A stretch of 64,000 nt of DNA, from NCBI GenBank assembly GCA_050084985.1, contig JBITNC010000001.1, forward strand, positions 16,554,001-16,618,000. Direction: 5' to 3'. A program made the translations under genes and the position numbers. The stretch comes from Nageia nagi (lineage: Eukaryota > Pinophyta). Of the stretch, positions 22,090-33,387 are shown in pieces. Below the pieces are notes generated by a model. It had not been told where the DNA came from and made no database searches. It was given only the letters and a program-made list of their open reading frames with translations. Position 1 is the stretch's first letter. The number at the start of each line of letters is the position of its first letter.

Positions 22090-25000
22090 CTACATAAGAA
22101 TGTGAAAAATAATAAGCATATAGTTTAATAAATAATATTAATTGTTAAGTTTTAATCAAGTAAATAATACATGTTACAATTAAGACTAGAGACATGCTTG
22201 ATTTGATTCATAAGTGAAAATATTTTACAACTCAAATAATCCATCTAACCAAAGACATTTCTCATCTCAAGAACCGTAGATGTAGAGTGTCATTGTTGAG
22301 GTTTGTTTTTTATCTAAAATTAGGCTTTCACTTGGATGCTCATACAAGAGGAGCTCAGATCCTACCAATCCTCAACTAGTTCCCCTTGGATAGCAATATA
22401 CTCTTATAAGGAGAAGTACTAGCTATTTTCTAAAATTTCAATATTTATTAGATTGACCAAATTATTAATCTTGATTAAGTTTCAAGTTATCCTCCTAAGT
22501 TATTAGGATAATCCTTGAATGGACATGCAAACATGTGGTATCACTACACACATGCTTGTCCACCTAATAGAGTTATATCTAGACCAACAGAGGATTTAGG
22601 AACAATTGAGAAGTACGAACTTTTCACCATTTGGATCATTGGACTTAAAGGCTCCAGTTTGCTTGTCCTCACTTCATGGGTCTTCACACAAGTCATGTTG
22701 CAAAATGTACATTATATGTGTTCATTATAGGGGGTTTCTCATTTCAATGTTTGCATTTTTGATTACATAAGAAAATAAATCAAAGTACGAAACATGAAGT
22801 AAAAGAGCATAAGTAAAATATCATCTATTTAAAATTTGAAACCTTAGTGTCCAATGGGCTTTGTTTACCAACCCCTAAAGGGCATATGTACATCATTCCT
22901 AATTTTGCACAAGTCCATTTTGCATAAAGAAGTAAATTGCATCATAACTTAAAAAATTAAGTACTAAACATAAATACTAAGCATGCTTTTATCTTTTAAG
23001 TAATGAGCATTAACTTAAGAAATTTAAGCTTTTAAGAAAGTATTATTAGCTTAAATATTTAAGTTCTAAATATGCATCATTTAAGCATAAGCATGTATTA
23101 ACTTAAAAAATAAGTATTTAAACATGCATAAAATTTAAGTACTAAGCATAAGCATGCATCATTCCATAAAATAAATATGCACCATTCATAAAAAATATGC
23201 ATCATTCCTATAATTTGCACGAGAAAGCATCATAAGTTAAGTACTAAGCATGCATTATTTCAACTTAAAAATTTAAGTTCTAAGTATGCATCATCTTAAC
23301 TTAAAAGTATGCATTGTAAAAGTACTTTTTAACAATTTTAAGTATATCTTTTTAAAAAATTGAAATACTTACCAAATAAGTACTATGCATTTAACTTTTA
23401 AGTAGTAAAGCATTTACTTAAAATTTTAAGCTTTAATTATTAACTTAAAAATTAAGTAAGCATCATGTTTTAAACTTTAAGTAAAAATTCATACAAAATT
23501 TTCTCTTTTTTTACTTAAAAGTTTATCCCTAAAGGTAGCATACTAAATAATTTGTCCTTAAAAGTATTTTGAATAAGTGCATTGAATGTTGGACCAAGTC
23601 AAAAATAATGTAAGTATACTCATCATGAAAATACTTTAAGTGACTTGTAAGCATCTAAATGCATTTAATAAATTCTAAGTAGATCTAAGTGCATTTAATA
23701 TAAAAAAATCTTGCAAGCAAACTAAAAAACTACCAAAGGAAAGAGTATACGCTTTTTTTAAGTTGCTTGCAAGCAGACAAAAAAATTAAATGCATACCTA
23801 CTATTATAGGAAAAAAAATCAAGAAAATTGAAAGAGGTGGAGAGGGCAAGTTGAAGTGCAAAGGGAGGATTCATGTGAGACACACAAAGTAGGGAAGAGT
23901 CAAGCGCATAGGAGTTGGGAAGGAGGCCAATTGGAAGGAAATCAACTAGGTGAGAAGGAACCAGATAGATCGCATAAGGGGCCATATAGACTAGGTGAGG
24001 GGCCAGACAGACAATGCAAGGAGCTAGACAAACTATGTGAGGGGCCAGACAAATTGCACAAGGAGCCATATAAACTATACAAGGGGCTATAAAAACCATG
24101 CAAGGAGCCATACAAACCATGCAAGGAGCCAAATAGACCATGCAAGGGGCCAGACAGACTATGCAAAGAGTCAGATAGATTGCATGAGGGGTTAGACAGA
24201 CCATGTAAGGAGCCAGATGAATCATGCAAGGGGCCAGATAGATCACACAAGGAGATAGATAGACCACATGAGGAGCCACATAGGCTACGCGAGGGGTGAG
24301 TAGGAGATGTGCAAGTAGGAGGAGATCTGCATGAGTAGGCTAAGCTGAACCTTTTTCTTTTTTTATAAAAAAAATAACTATCTTAGATCTTGTTTTTTGA
24401 ACTAGACATTGTTCCTAAAGTGGCACTAATTTGACTTATTTAATCCTTCATATGACTTAGATGACTGATCTTGTAGAATTGGAAGTGGAGCCTAGTTAGT
24501 CATTCTTGCTTCATTTGATCATAGAAGTTTACCAATTTTGCAAAGTCAATCATCTATGCTCTTTCCCAATGCCACAGATTCTCTTATTGGATATTTGGAT
24601 GAACTTTGGAAGATCATAATATATTTTTGAAAGAAAATATGCTAAGAGTATCAGCTAGTGAAAGCCCAACACTTATTTTCCCCTCTTTTCCAAACATTTC
24701 GCTAGCCTTCTCCAAGACCTTGGTGAAAATTTTGGAGAGCCCAAAAAAAATGTAATACATAGATGTATATTTAAAAAAAAAAAAAAAAATAGTATTACAA
24801 TACACAAATGTATATTAAAAAAAATTGCTTCCCTTCCCCCTTTTTTATCAAAAAAAATTACCCTATAATTCTTTTTTTATATACTAATCTCATTGATAGA
24901 AAATTAACCACATTGTTACTAGAGGTTAAAAAAATTCTATTTTTAGCCATATTTTTCAATGAAAATTCAGCTAAACACATATCTAAAAAAAATGTTAGTA

Positions 25001-25203
25001 TAAATAACAATTACATTGAATTGCTATATAAAAAAAAATATTTCCCCAAAAAAAAACTAGCAAATAACATATATGTTACTATCATTAGTGTAATTAGTTA
25101 ATAAAAAATAAGAGTTATACCTTCTCTTTATTTTACGTCACAAAGATGACCTCCAAATTGAGGATGAGTCCAAACCTAAGATGTGAAGAGGAGCTTCCAA
25201 AGA
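22090..25203 (-). other. Copia-B leader, 3.1 kb
   Basis: Between the primer site and gag, AT-rich with many TTAAGTA and GCATCATT words and no credible frame. It contains the 21-bp minisatellite at 23945-24297. The part next to gag (22250-22560) resembles the Copia-A leaders, including the CCTACCAATCCTCAACTAG stretch. Confidence 0.75.
23945..24297 (-). repeat. 21-bp minisatellite, about 16 copies
   Basis: Units of the form AGGRGCCAGACAGACCATGCA follow each other every 21 bp with substitutions but almost no length change. Because 21 is a multiple of three, open frames run through on both strands as heptads, for instance 23758-24279 on the minus strand. Preserved length could reflect past coding or recent expansion. 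Confidence 0.8.
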
Positions 25204-25215
25204 GCTCTGATACCA
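25204..25215 (-). other. Copia-B primer-binding site
   Basis: Minus-strand TGGTATCAGAGC, an exact match to the initiator tRNA-Met type site, three bases from the LTR end. Confidence 0.95.
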
Positions 25216-25218
25216 ATT

Positions 25219-25709
25219 TGAAAGAACTAACACTAACAAGATAATTCCTAAACAACCAAGATCTCTTGAAAGCTCACAATTACATCTAACAAATTCACAA
25301 AGCAATCTCACAACACAAGATGTGAGTGGTTCCTCCAACTCGAAGTATGTCCACTAACTAGATCTTTACTTCAGTCACAAATACAACTCTCTTACAATCC
25401 TCCTAATCTCATCTCCTACATTTCTATCTTATAGCATTTTACTCATCAATTGGTGTATAATCACAAAGAGGGAGCCTTCTATTTATAAGCTAAAATTCCT
25501 CTTTAGATCACCCTTTTATCCAATGTACAAAAGCATAGCATGCACATCCTTTTACTCAAAGGGAATGCTCATGACATGGAGTGTAGGACAAATTATATTA
25601 TCATATTCATTTAAATACTTAAGGTATCAAATGATACTCTTAAGTATTAGTGAATTTACATAGAAGATTATTACATAACCTTTACAATAATGCATTATAC
25701 ATTCCAAAA
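25219..25709 (-). repeat. Copia-B 5' LTR (491 bp)
   Basis: Matches 16863-17331 throughout, apart from a 26-bp length difference near 25545. The outer end reads TTTTGGAATG on the minus strand where TGTTGGAATG is expected. A TATA-like TTATAAATAG lies near 25472-25486. Confidence 0.9.
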
Positions 25710-25759
25710 ATTAGAGGGTGGTGGAATCACCACCATATAATTTAGCATATTTTGCTATA

Positions 25760-27137
25760 AAAAATTATTCTTATTTTTCTAAATTATCCAGTGCATTTTT
25801 TATTCCTTGGGTTGCTATTCTCTCAAGAAGATCAATAAATTCAAGTTGTATTTCAAGACACCTTGTGTTGAATGTTTTCCTTTGAAACCACCCATTAAGG
25901 AGTGTAATATTAAATTGATACTTTTCAAAAGGCCAATCTTTTTGCATTCTATATTCTTTTAACCAAATCTCAACTGGAGTTGATTGAACTAAAAATATTC
26001 TTATGTTCTTCTGACTAGTTGGATTTACAAAGCAAAAAACCATAATTACCATTATTGTTTTCACACTGTTGGAAGCCTTCAAGCAGTAAGGCACACTATT
26101 GATGGCGTGATTCCTTATCACATTTTTCTTGAAATTTTACAATTTTATCTATAATCTTTGTATCTAAAGCATGTTGATGGATCTCATTGCAATATTTACC
26201 TTGTGCAATGAGATCCAAAATTATAATCTTCAAATCATGACAAGAATTTGTAGAGTGACCCTTTATTTGATGATAAGTGTAATAAGTATCCTCATTTCCC
26301 ATTGGATTATGATCATATTCTGTGCTTTTTTCTAATAGTAGCAATAAACCTTTTTTCATCAGATCTCTCATAATAAGCCTCGGTTGATGTCCACTAAGTA
26401 TCTCAAATTTGAAGGCCTCTTGATCAGATGGTGGGGAATAATTATGGGCATCTTGTTGAGGTTTTTCTATAATTTGGGCATCTTGTGTGTTCAAATTTTC
26501 TTGATATGTTACTTTTTGCCAACATTATTTTGGTTTTGATTATTAAAATGGTATTTGAATTTAAGGTTTAAGTTGTAGCTTCAGTTGAGGTTTAGGTTGA
26601 GGTGTTTGATTATGTTGTTGCTTTTGTATGTTTTTTTCTCAAACTTTTGCATACAATATTATCTTGCATATGGATCTTCTAATAATATATCTAATTATTT
26701 TTTAAAAAATGCATAATATTTTTCTTTTAAATCAAAATTATTGTAAATGCCTAACATCAAATAAGGATTGGCTAACATATGCTCTTTAATTTTCTTAAGT
26801 TGATCTTGAGGTGTCAAATTTTCAAATGTGATATCATACATTTCATAGTTATCCAGAGCTTCAAGGTTTAAATATGCATCATAATCAATTCAACCATATA
26901 ATCATCATCATCACTATCATTATCATGTACTTGATTTTCTATGATTAACATATCATTTCGCACATCATCATTAGTATTCAAGCATGAATTTGGTAAACTC
27001 ATCTAATCAAAAGATTTCTTATTGTTATTTTGCACAATATCCATATCCTTAGATATTTTTTGTGTAGGAGAAGGTGCAAATAAATCACTTATCACATTCA
27101 AATGTTCAAGCACACTAGTTTTAGATGCAATATCCAT
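25760..27137 (-). pseudogene. LARD-1 gag-like gene, frameshifted
   Basis: Begins at the ATG complementary to 27135-27137, equivalent to the LARD-2 start at 33388. Order: acidic Asp/Asn-rich part, a helical stretch with PQDQLKKIKEHML, a Gln/Thr/Pro-rich linker, the motif IMRDLMKKGLL, and a zinc-knuckle relative with YHQIKGHSTNSC (frame 26096-26494). The C-terminal part (frame 25771-26121) ends near LDNLEK. In LARD-2 the knuckle is CX2HX4HX4C; here the first Cys has become Tyr. No gag capsid domain like that of Gypsy-T is visible. Confidence 0.65.
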
Positions 27138-27657
27138 GATAAAATGCAAAAAAAACATTTTTACATGAAAACTTTAAAAAATCTTGATAAAAAGGCATGC
27201 AAGAAGCTCCAATTATTCTCAAAACATTGTGTACTATAATGACATATGGTTTTGGAAAGTTTTTATCATGAAATACATCACCAAATAGTTGTAAAATATT
27301 TTTAAATTTTATGATTTTTAAATATGACATTTTCTACAAAAATAGTTTTAAAATCACTCAAAATATGCAAATCTAGACCTAGAAAAATCAGAAAATTTGC
27401 CCAATTATATTCATCTATGGTTTGAACAAATTTTTCTAGTGCTAGATCCCACCAAATTGAAGAAAATGACCTCCAAAAACTAGGTTTTTCTACAATGATG
27501 TTTTTCAGAAAAATATTTTTTTTCAAAGAAAAAAAAATTCAAAATTTGGAGAAAATTAACTCAACCAAAAAAGAAAATAAAACCAAGGGTTTTTAAAGCA
27601 AGACTCCTCAGAAAAAGCGATGCACTAAAATGAAAAATTCTAAGGTTTGTAGGATAC
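27138..27657 (-). other. LARD-1 leader
   Basis: About 520 bp between primer site and gag, AT-rich and without a convincing frame. It aligns with the two ends of the LARD-2 leader (30820-31222 and about 33300-33387), but lacks the roughly 2-kb segment present there. Confidence 0.65.
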
Positions 27658-27674
27658 ATCAAGGTTCACTAAAA
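27658..27674 (-). other. LARD-1 primer-binding site
   Basis: Minus strand TTTTAGTGAACCTTGATG next to the LTR. It is almost the same as the LARD-2 site and similar to the Gypsy-T site (TTTTGGTGAACCTGAC). It is not the initiator-Met type used by the copia elements; the cognate tRNA is not identified here. Confidence 0.65.
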
Positions 27675-28425
27675 TGTAGACTCTAAATTGTGTAAATATA
27701 TGAATAAACATAAATAAATAAATAGTCTACAATATATGATTAAATATACAATAGACACTATAACATATTACAACAGATATACATGAAAAGCATGCACCTG
27801 ATATGAAGTGTAGCTGCAATCCTTAAAAATAGATAGCAATGAATCTTCAAAGGATTGGAATCAAACTCGTAGTGAGCTCACAGCTAATCTTCATGTGCAT
27901 GAACCAATAGCTCAACCATCCAAGCCTAAAACCCTTATTTTGGAAGATGCACATCATTGATATCCTAAGAGAAGCACATCGCTACCAACGTAGGAAAAGT
28001 ACATTGTTGAGTATGTAGAATGTGTCAAATTATAATGTGTGCCAAAGATAAAAAGTCTAGAACTTAGAGTATAACAAATTCTCAAGATAAGTGGCATCCA
28101 GAGACACTGTTATAGTTGACAACCACCTATAAGAGTTCTTTATCAATATCAAAAGAGTTCCAATATCTAGAGATCAACCTATCCACCCATTTATATAGCC
28201 TGCAAAAGATATTGATAGGAGTGAAGGCCGACCTCATGCAATAATATAACCATTGTTATATTCAATATACTTTAAAATAAAACCCATGATATATGATATA
28301 ACATTTAACATAACAAATAACATTGTATTATAACATCCTTTTATCTTGATATATGTAATATTGCATTAAATCATTTAAGAAGTCTAAATATGATTTATTA
28401 AGTAAATCATTTTTAGGTATCTACA
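27675..28425 (-). repeat. LARD-1 5' LTR (751 bp)
   Basis: On the minus strand it runs from TGTAGATACC to AGTCTACA and matches the LARD-2 LTRs. A TATA-like TATATAAATG lies near 28190-28200. A tRNA-like segment lies at 27857-27918. Confidence 0.8.
27857..27918 (-). other. tRNA-like segment with A-box and B-box in LARD-1 LTR
   Basis: On the minus strand TGGTTGAGCTATTGG is followed about 50 bp later by GAGTTTGATTCC, resembling the internal promoter boxes of a tRNA-Leu- or Ser-type gene. No complete cloverleaf was confirmed. The equivalent part of the LARD-2 LTRs is only weakly similar, so this may be chance or an old SINE head. Confidence 0.25.
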
Positions 28426-29343
28426 ATTATATAAAATTATAAGGTTACTAAAAATTTGACGTAGGTTAGTAAAAATTTAACTTAAATATTTTGATACTAT
28501 TTTTTCTTTTAATACACTAATAATATTAAATCTTTTATTTGTAATAGTTTATGTGCTATTAATTAATTATGTTTTGATATTCATGAAATAATTTTTAAGT
28601 TTTTATTGTTTACTAACATTTATTTAATTATCATTTATAGGATTCTTTTGTAGTACTATTGATCAGGAGGTTGCATTGGATACAAATCAAGAGGAAGAAC
28701 ACCATGGCAACGAGCATGATGACAGTGATCGATATAGATTAGGGGATAGTGACGAGGGTAGCAAGGGGATAATTCAATTAAATATGATCAATAAAATTCA
28801 CTATAATGAATTAATTAATTTAAAAATTCACTTAATTAAATTTAAAAAAAATGTAATTTATAAATTATAAAAAAAATCAAAAATATCATTATAAAAAAAA
28901 TGAAAAAAAACTAAAATTATTATTTTTCAATACAAAATATTTATTTTTTCTCAATTTAAATTTCTTGATGTTATATCTAATGTTATCTATGACATTATAT
29001 CTAACATTATACTTGACATTATTTAATCTCTGACGTTATCTCTAATGTTGTTCTTGATGTACATGTTAACATCAGGTATATCGCTAGAGAATTTGTGTTA
29101 AAAAAAAGTACATTGGGGATTGATTTTATTCTTTATACTAGAGCCTAATCCACTTTTCTAATTATTCAGTAGTGGAAACTTCAAGGTAGGACAAAGTCAC
29201 TCATCTCCTAGTCTTATTATGAGATACATGTGTCATCACTATCTTTGTTTATATTTCATATGGCATACATCTTTGTCACATTATCATTATTTTTGAGTTT
29301 ATCATTGTATATATTATTTTGTTATACATTGCATCATTGTATC
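28426..29343. other. Unassigned AT-rich spacer
   Basis: Lies between LARD-1 and Gypsy-T. It contains degenerate repeats of TCTAATGTTATC at about 28970-29060 and one short acidic frame at 28641-28870. No element ends or RNA genes are seen. Confidence 0.5.
28641..28870 (+). other. Possible terminal exon remnant, acidic tail
   Basis: A frame rich in Glu, Asp and His (NQEEEHHGNEHDDSD) opens just after a pyrimidine-rich stretch ending ATTTATAG at 28641, which resembles a 3' splice site. Acidic C-termini occur in several DNA-transposase families, but nothing upstream supports one. It could equally be chance. Confidence 0.2.
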
Positions 29344-29348
29344 ATTGT

Positions 29349-29965
29349 TGTAGACTAAAAATAATGCATAAATAATAAATTGATGCACTATTTATGTATA
29401 ATATAGTATTAAAGCATATATCAGAAATATGACATCAAACAAGCATGATAAACAATGTACCTTCATCAAAATCGTATCCAAATGAAATAACATAGATCAT
29501 ACATCAATTGCAATTGCACACCATAAGAAATGAAAGTTTCTAATAGCCTAAGAACACACTATTAGTGGTGTGAAAGATGCAAATCTACACATAGAAATTG
29601 AAATGTGCAAAGCAGGATGAAGGTTTTAACAAATCTATGTAGAGGTGGTAGTACAAAACACTGTTGTTGGTCAGGTAGAAATGATATTGCAACTTTTTAT
29701 CTTTTTTTATTGATATTAACCGATGTCATTTATGTTGCCTTCGATATTTTTTATAGCGACCTTTTGATCTTGATTCTTGGAATCATTTACTTTTACATTA
29801 TTTAAGGTGTTTCTTTTGATATTTGACACCCCTTACATTACATGATGGTCCGTTACATTGATTACATTACCTTGGGTGTATTTCTAACCCTATTTACAAT
29901 ACATATTCCTTGATGCTTTAAAATGAATTATTTAATAAATAATAATTCATTTTTAGGTGTCTACA
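29349..29965 (-). repeat. Gypsy-T 3' LTR (617 bp)
   Basis: Minus strand from TGTAGACACC to AGTCTACA. The polypurine tract CAAAGAGGGGCAAAA lies at its inner edge (29966-29983). An 11-bp perfect inverted repeat (29922-29932 with 29941-29951) sits close to its start. Confidence 0.9.
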
Positions 29966-30007
29966 TTTTGCCCCTCTTTGGAGGTGTGATTGAAGAAATG
30001 AGATTAC

Positions 30008-30801
30008 TATAGACACCTAAAAATGATTTATTATTTATTTAATTAATAATATTTAGACTTCATAAGTAATTTATTGCTTGATATTACAAATGTCAAGATA
30101 ACATTAATATTACAATGCAATAACATGTGTTATATTAAATGTTATATCATTTATCATGATTTATATTTTAAAGTATCTTGAATATAGCAAAGTTTATATT
30201 ATTGCTAGAGGTCAGCCTTCACTCCTTTTTATGTCTTTGTAGGCTATATATGTGACTAGAATAAGTTAAGCTTCACAGATCAAAACTCTTTGATATGACA
30301 AGATCTCTGATAGATGTTATCTTCAACTATCTTCATCAAGCAATAGTGTCCCTTGACACCACCTATTAAGAGAAATTGTTATACTTTGAGCTTTGAGACT
30401 TTCAATATTTTGTGCATGACATAATTCGATATATACTACATAGTTAATGGTGTGCTTCTCTTGGGCTATTAGTGACTTGCTTCTATTAGGTCGTTCACAG
30501 TGTGCTTCTCTTAGGCCATCAATGACATCTATCTTCTAGATCTAGGGTTTCAAATTTTGATGGCAAAGATTATTGATTCGTACATTCAAATATCCATCAT
30601 GAGATTGCCTCCAATCCTATCTAAATCCTCTAAAGATTCATTGCTATCTACTTTTGAGGATTGTACATACATTTCATATCATGTGCATGATTTTCATGTA
30701 TATTTATTGTATTTGATATAGTGTACATATTTAGCTCTTCTTATATTATAGATCATTTTATTTATTATGTATATTTTATTTTACACAATTCAGAGTCTAC
30801 A
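30008..30801 (+). repeat. LARD-2 5' LTR (794 bp)
   Basis: Starts TATAGACACC (TG mutated to TA) and ends AGTCTACA next to the primer site. It contains three diverged copies of a 25-bp unit GCTTCTCTTAGGYCATYA near 30447-30530 and a TATA-like CTATATATG near 30244. Confidence 0.88.
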
Positions 30802-30820
30802 TTTTAGTGAACCTTGACGT
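30802..30820 (+). other. LARD-2 primer-binding site
   Basis: TTTTAGTGAACCTTGACG directly after the LTR, close to the Gypsy-T site TTTTGGTGAACCTGAC. Confidence 0.7.
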
Positions 30821-31224
30821 ATCTTATAAACCCTAGAATTTTTATTTTAGAGCATCACTCTTTTTGAAGAATCTTTCATTGGAAACCCTAGGTTTTATTT
30901 TATATTTGGTTGAGTTAATTTTTTCCAAATTTAGAATTTTTTTTAATTATTTTCTTGAGAAATGTCACTATAGAAAAATTCAAATTTTGGAGGTTATTTT
31001 CTTCAATTTGGTGGGATCTAGCCTTAGAAAAATTTATCCAAACCATAGATAGATATAAGTGGGAATTTTTTTATTTTTCTAGGTCTAGATTTGCATATTT
31101 TTGAATTTGAGGAAATTTTTGCAAAAAATATCACATTGAAAAATCATAAAATTTGAAAATATTTTGCAACTATTTAGTGATTTATTTCATAATAAAAACT
31201 TGCCAAAACCATAGGTCATCATAG

Positions 31225-33300
31225 TCAACAACCCTACTCCTCTATATGCAAGCTTAGTTTTTGCAATCATGGGTAAAATTAGTTGCATGGTTAAACCAGG
31301 AAACCATTGTGAGGTCCAAGGGGATGGAAAAGTATGGGATATCCTTAGAAATGGTGGGGTGAAAAGATACATCATGAATTATTAAGGCCATGAATTTGTC
31401 TAGAAGACTTGGTGGTCAATATCTACAAAAATAGTTGGAAGGTGATAGGAATGGTGCGTATCAACCTATCCATGGAAGCAATTACTGAATCCAATGCCCT
31501 AATCCTTGAAGGAAGATTATTTAAGCATAAATCAAAGGTCATACCTAAAGAAATTTAGGCCTTTTATACCCCTAGGGAACCCTTCATCAAAAAAAGGATT
31601 AGCATTGAACATGAGAGTCTTTTGATGCCTTGGAACCATGTTACCAAATGGATGACCAAATATTTTATGTTGGATGGAAGGTACACTATCATATTTGGCC
31701 CTAATATTATTTTTCTTAGTCACTTCATATGGGGAGAAGAGTTTTGTATCTACTTTTTATTCTTTCTAGCATAATCAAATATGGCTTATGTTCATCAAGT
31801 CAAAAATAAGGAGGAAATTTAGTTGAGACACTTGGGCCTCATCACTTTCCTATATAGGAAATCCCTAATGGAAACACCAAGGAAAAAATTATCTTTAGTT
31901 AGGCCATAGAGGAAGAGAGTTTTGGTTAAGAAATCCCTACAAAATCTAGCAAGGGTAAGAAAAAAATTAGTAGGAAAGAGCACTAGGTTAACCTGAACCT
32001 AGCTAAAAAGAGGAAGGAACAAAATGAGAAAGAAGATAAACAAAAGGGGAAGAAAAAAGAGAAAAATAGATCTCCTAGCAAACCCAAGGATGTTCATAAG
32101 AATAATGTGGCACAATCTCCCTAGACCAGTCATAGAATGACTACAAGATCCCAGGGGGCTAAAGGTAAAAAGGTGGACACTAGTGAGAATAGGGCTAAAA
32201 TCATTGATATCCAGGATGATAACCATGCAGAAGGAATTCCCCCATATCCAACTAAATATATGGATAAGACTCTCCCCCCTCTCCTATGAAAGGAATCAAG
32301 ACCATGGACTCTATTTCTACTTTAGATATATCAAAGAAATCGTCAGAACCTCCCCAACAGGTCTCTCAAGCTACTTTGAACCCTAACCCCTAGCCCATTG
32401 AAGATACTCAAGAGTAGGAGTGTATGACAGACCATGCAAAGCCTAAAGAGGAAAAGGAGAAAGCTTAAGAAATTGCCTTGAAGAACCCTGATCATTTGAG
32501 GACCCATGCTACCAAAATAGGCCAAATTAAGAAGAATGATGTAATGTTCATTCTCATTAGTTGGACTCCAGTAATCCAACCTATGGATGTTCCTCCATGT
32601 ATTCCATCCCATACTCAAGAGCAACCAGAGTCTACCAAGACCACAAAAGGACCTCAATCTAATAGGGTAAAAGGCTCCTCCAAAAAAAGGATAGCAAAGG
32701 AAATGCATAACTAAGAAGCAAAAGAGGAGATTCCCAAGTTGCTCAATATCAAACCTTTGGCATAGGTATCAACAGATTAGCCCATCCCCGAAGATGATTC
32801 CTCTATTTTGTGCTTAAGAGTTCAAACTAGAGCCAAAGCGAGGAAAAAGTAGAAGTAAGTCATCCCTAGGAAGAAGGGGGAAAAGAAGTCCTAATTATTG
32901 TTATGTTTTGTATTGTGATCATAGATACATCATAATGTGATAAGTAGCTCGGTTTGTATTTCAGATGTATTTTAGATGTATCTTTGGTGTCATTTAATCT
33001 CTTTTTGGCTACCATTAGGTATAGCTGGGTAGCACTTCCATAATTTTAAAACCACTTTTGTGATCGATTTTTGGCTTAAAACTCATATTTTTTGATAATA
33101 TCAACTACCCTTATTATCAACATATTTAAAAAATTTTTGATATTAATGTGGGCTTATTATAGGTATTTTTATCAAGATTTCTTAATATTTTCAAATAAAA
33201 TATTTTTGCATAAAATATTGAATTTTGAAGTTTATTTTTTTGAATTTTGAAAGTTCTAACCTCATAAAACTTATCCCACATCATAGATATACATGCTAGC
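31225..33300 (+). pseudogene. Unknown coding-like block carried in LARD-2 leader
   Basis: About 2 kb not present at the equivalent place in LARD-1, where the flanking leader sequences are nearly contiguous. Its base composition is more even than its surroundings. Fragmentary plus-strand frames look like a decayed protein gene of some 500 codons (about 31260-32895). They include a stretch around 31605-31790 with hydrophobic and aromatic residues, the frames 32183-32386 and 32478-32714, Pro/Lys/Ser-rich middle parts with MTTRSQGAKGKK, and a Lys/Arg-rich end near 32830-32890. I do not recognise the family. Capture of a host gene or loss of an old ORF from LARD-1 are both possible. Confidence 0.45.
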
Positions 33301-33387
33301 AACTTGTTTTTAATCTTGCATTATGTAAAAGTGCTTATTTTTCATATTTTTAAAGTTTATGCAAAGCTCTAGATTTTGCATTTTATC

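Larger units (their letters stand above)
16863..25709 (-). mobile_element. Copia-B: Ty1/copia LTR retrotransposon, complete but decayed, 8.85 kb
   Basis: Both LTRs (16863-17331 and 25219-25709), primer site, gag, pol and polypurine tract are present in order on the minus strand. The flanks ACTAG (16858-16862) and ATTAG (25710-25714) fit a 5-bp target duplication with one C/T change. It interrupts LARD-1. It is related to the Copia-A elements but forms a separate subfamily. All frames are broken and the gag start codon is lost. Confidence 0.9.
15844..28425 (-). mobile_element. LARD-1: gag-only LTR retroelement, host of Copia-A1 and Copia-B
   Basis: Pieces at 15844-16862 and 25710-28425 align, in reverse complement, with successive parts of the uninterrupted plus-strand relative LARD-2 (30008-37738). 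Examples are the stretch around the CACCTAGGGGCA block (35335 in LARD-2), the CCACCCTCTAG junction (34898) and the gag. Its 5' LTR is 27675-28425. The 3' part lies beyond the left window edge, past Copia-A1. No reverse transcriptase or integrase is present, as in LARD-2, so it depended on another element for movement. It is among the oldest layers here. Confidence 0.8.

Noticed and set aside
25760-27137. Possible host gene with Gln-rich and zinc-finger parts
   Set aside because: The same module ends gag in LARD-2 and Gypsy-T, and it lies between a retroelement LTR with primer site and a known LARD 3' region.
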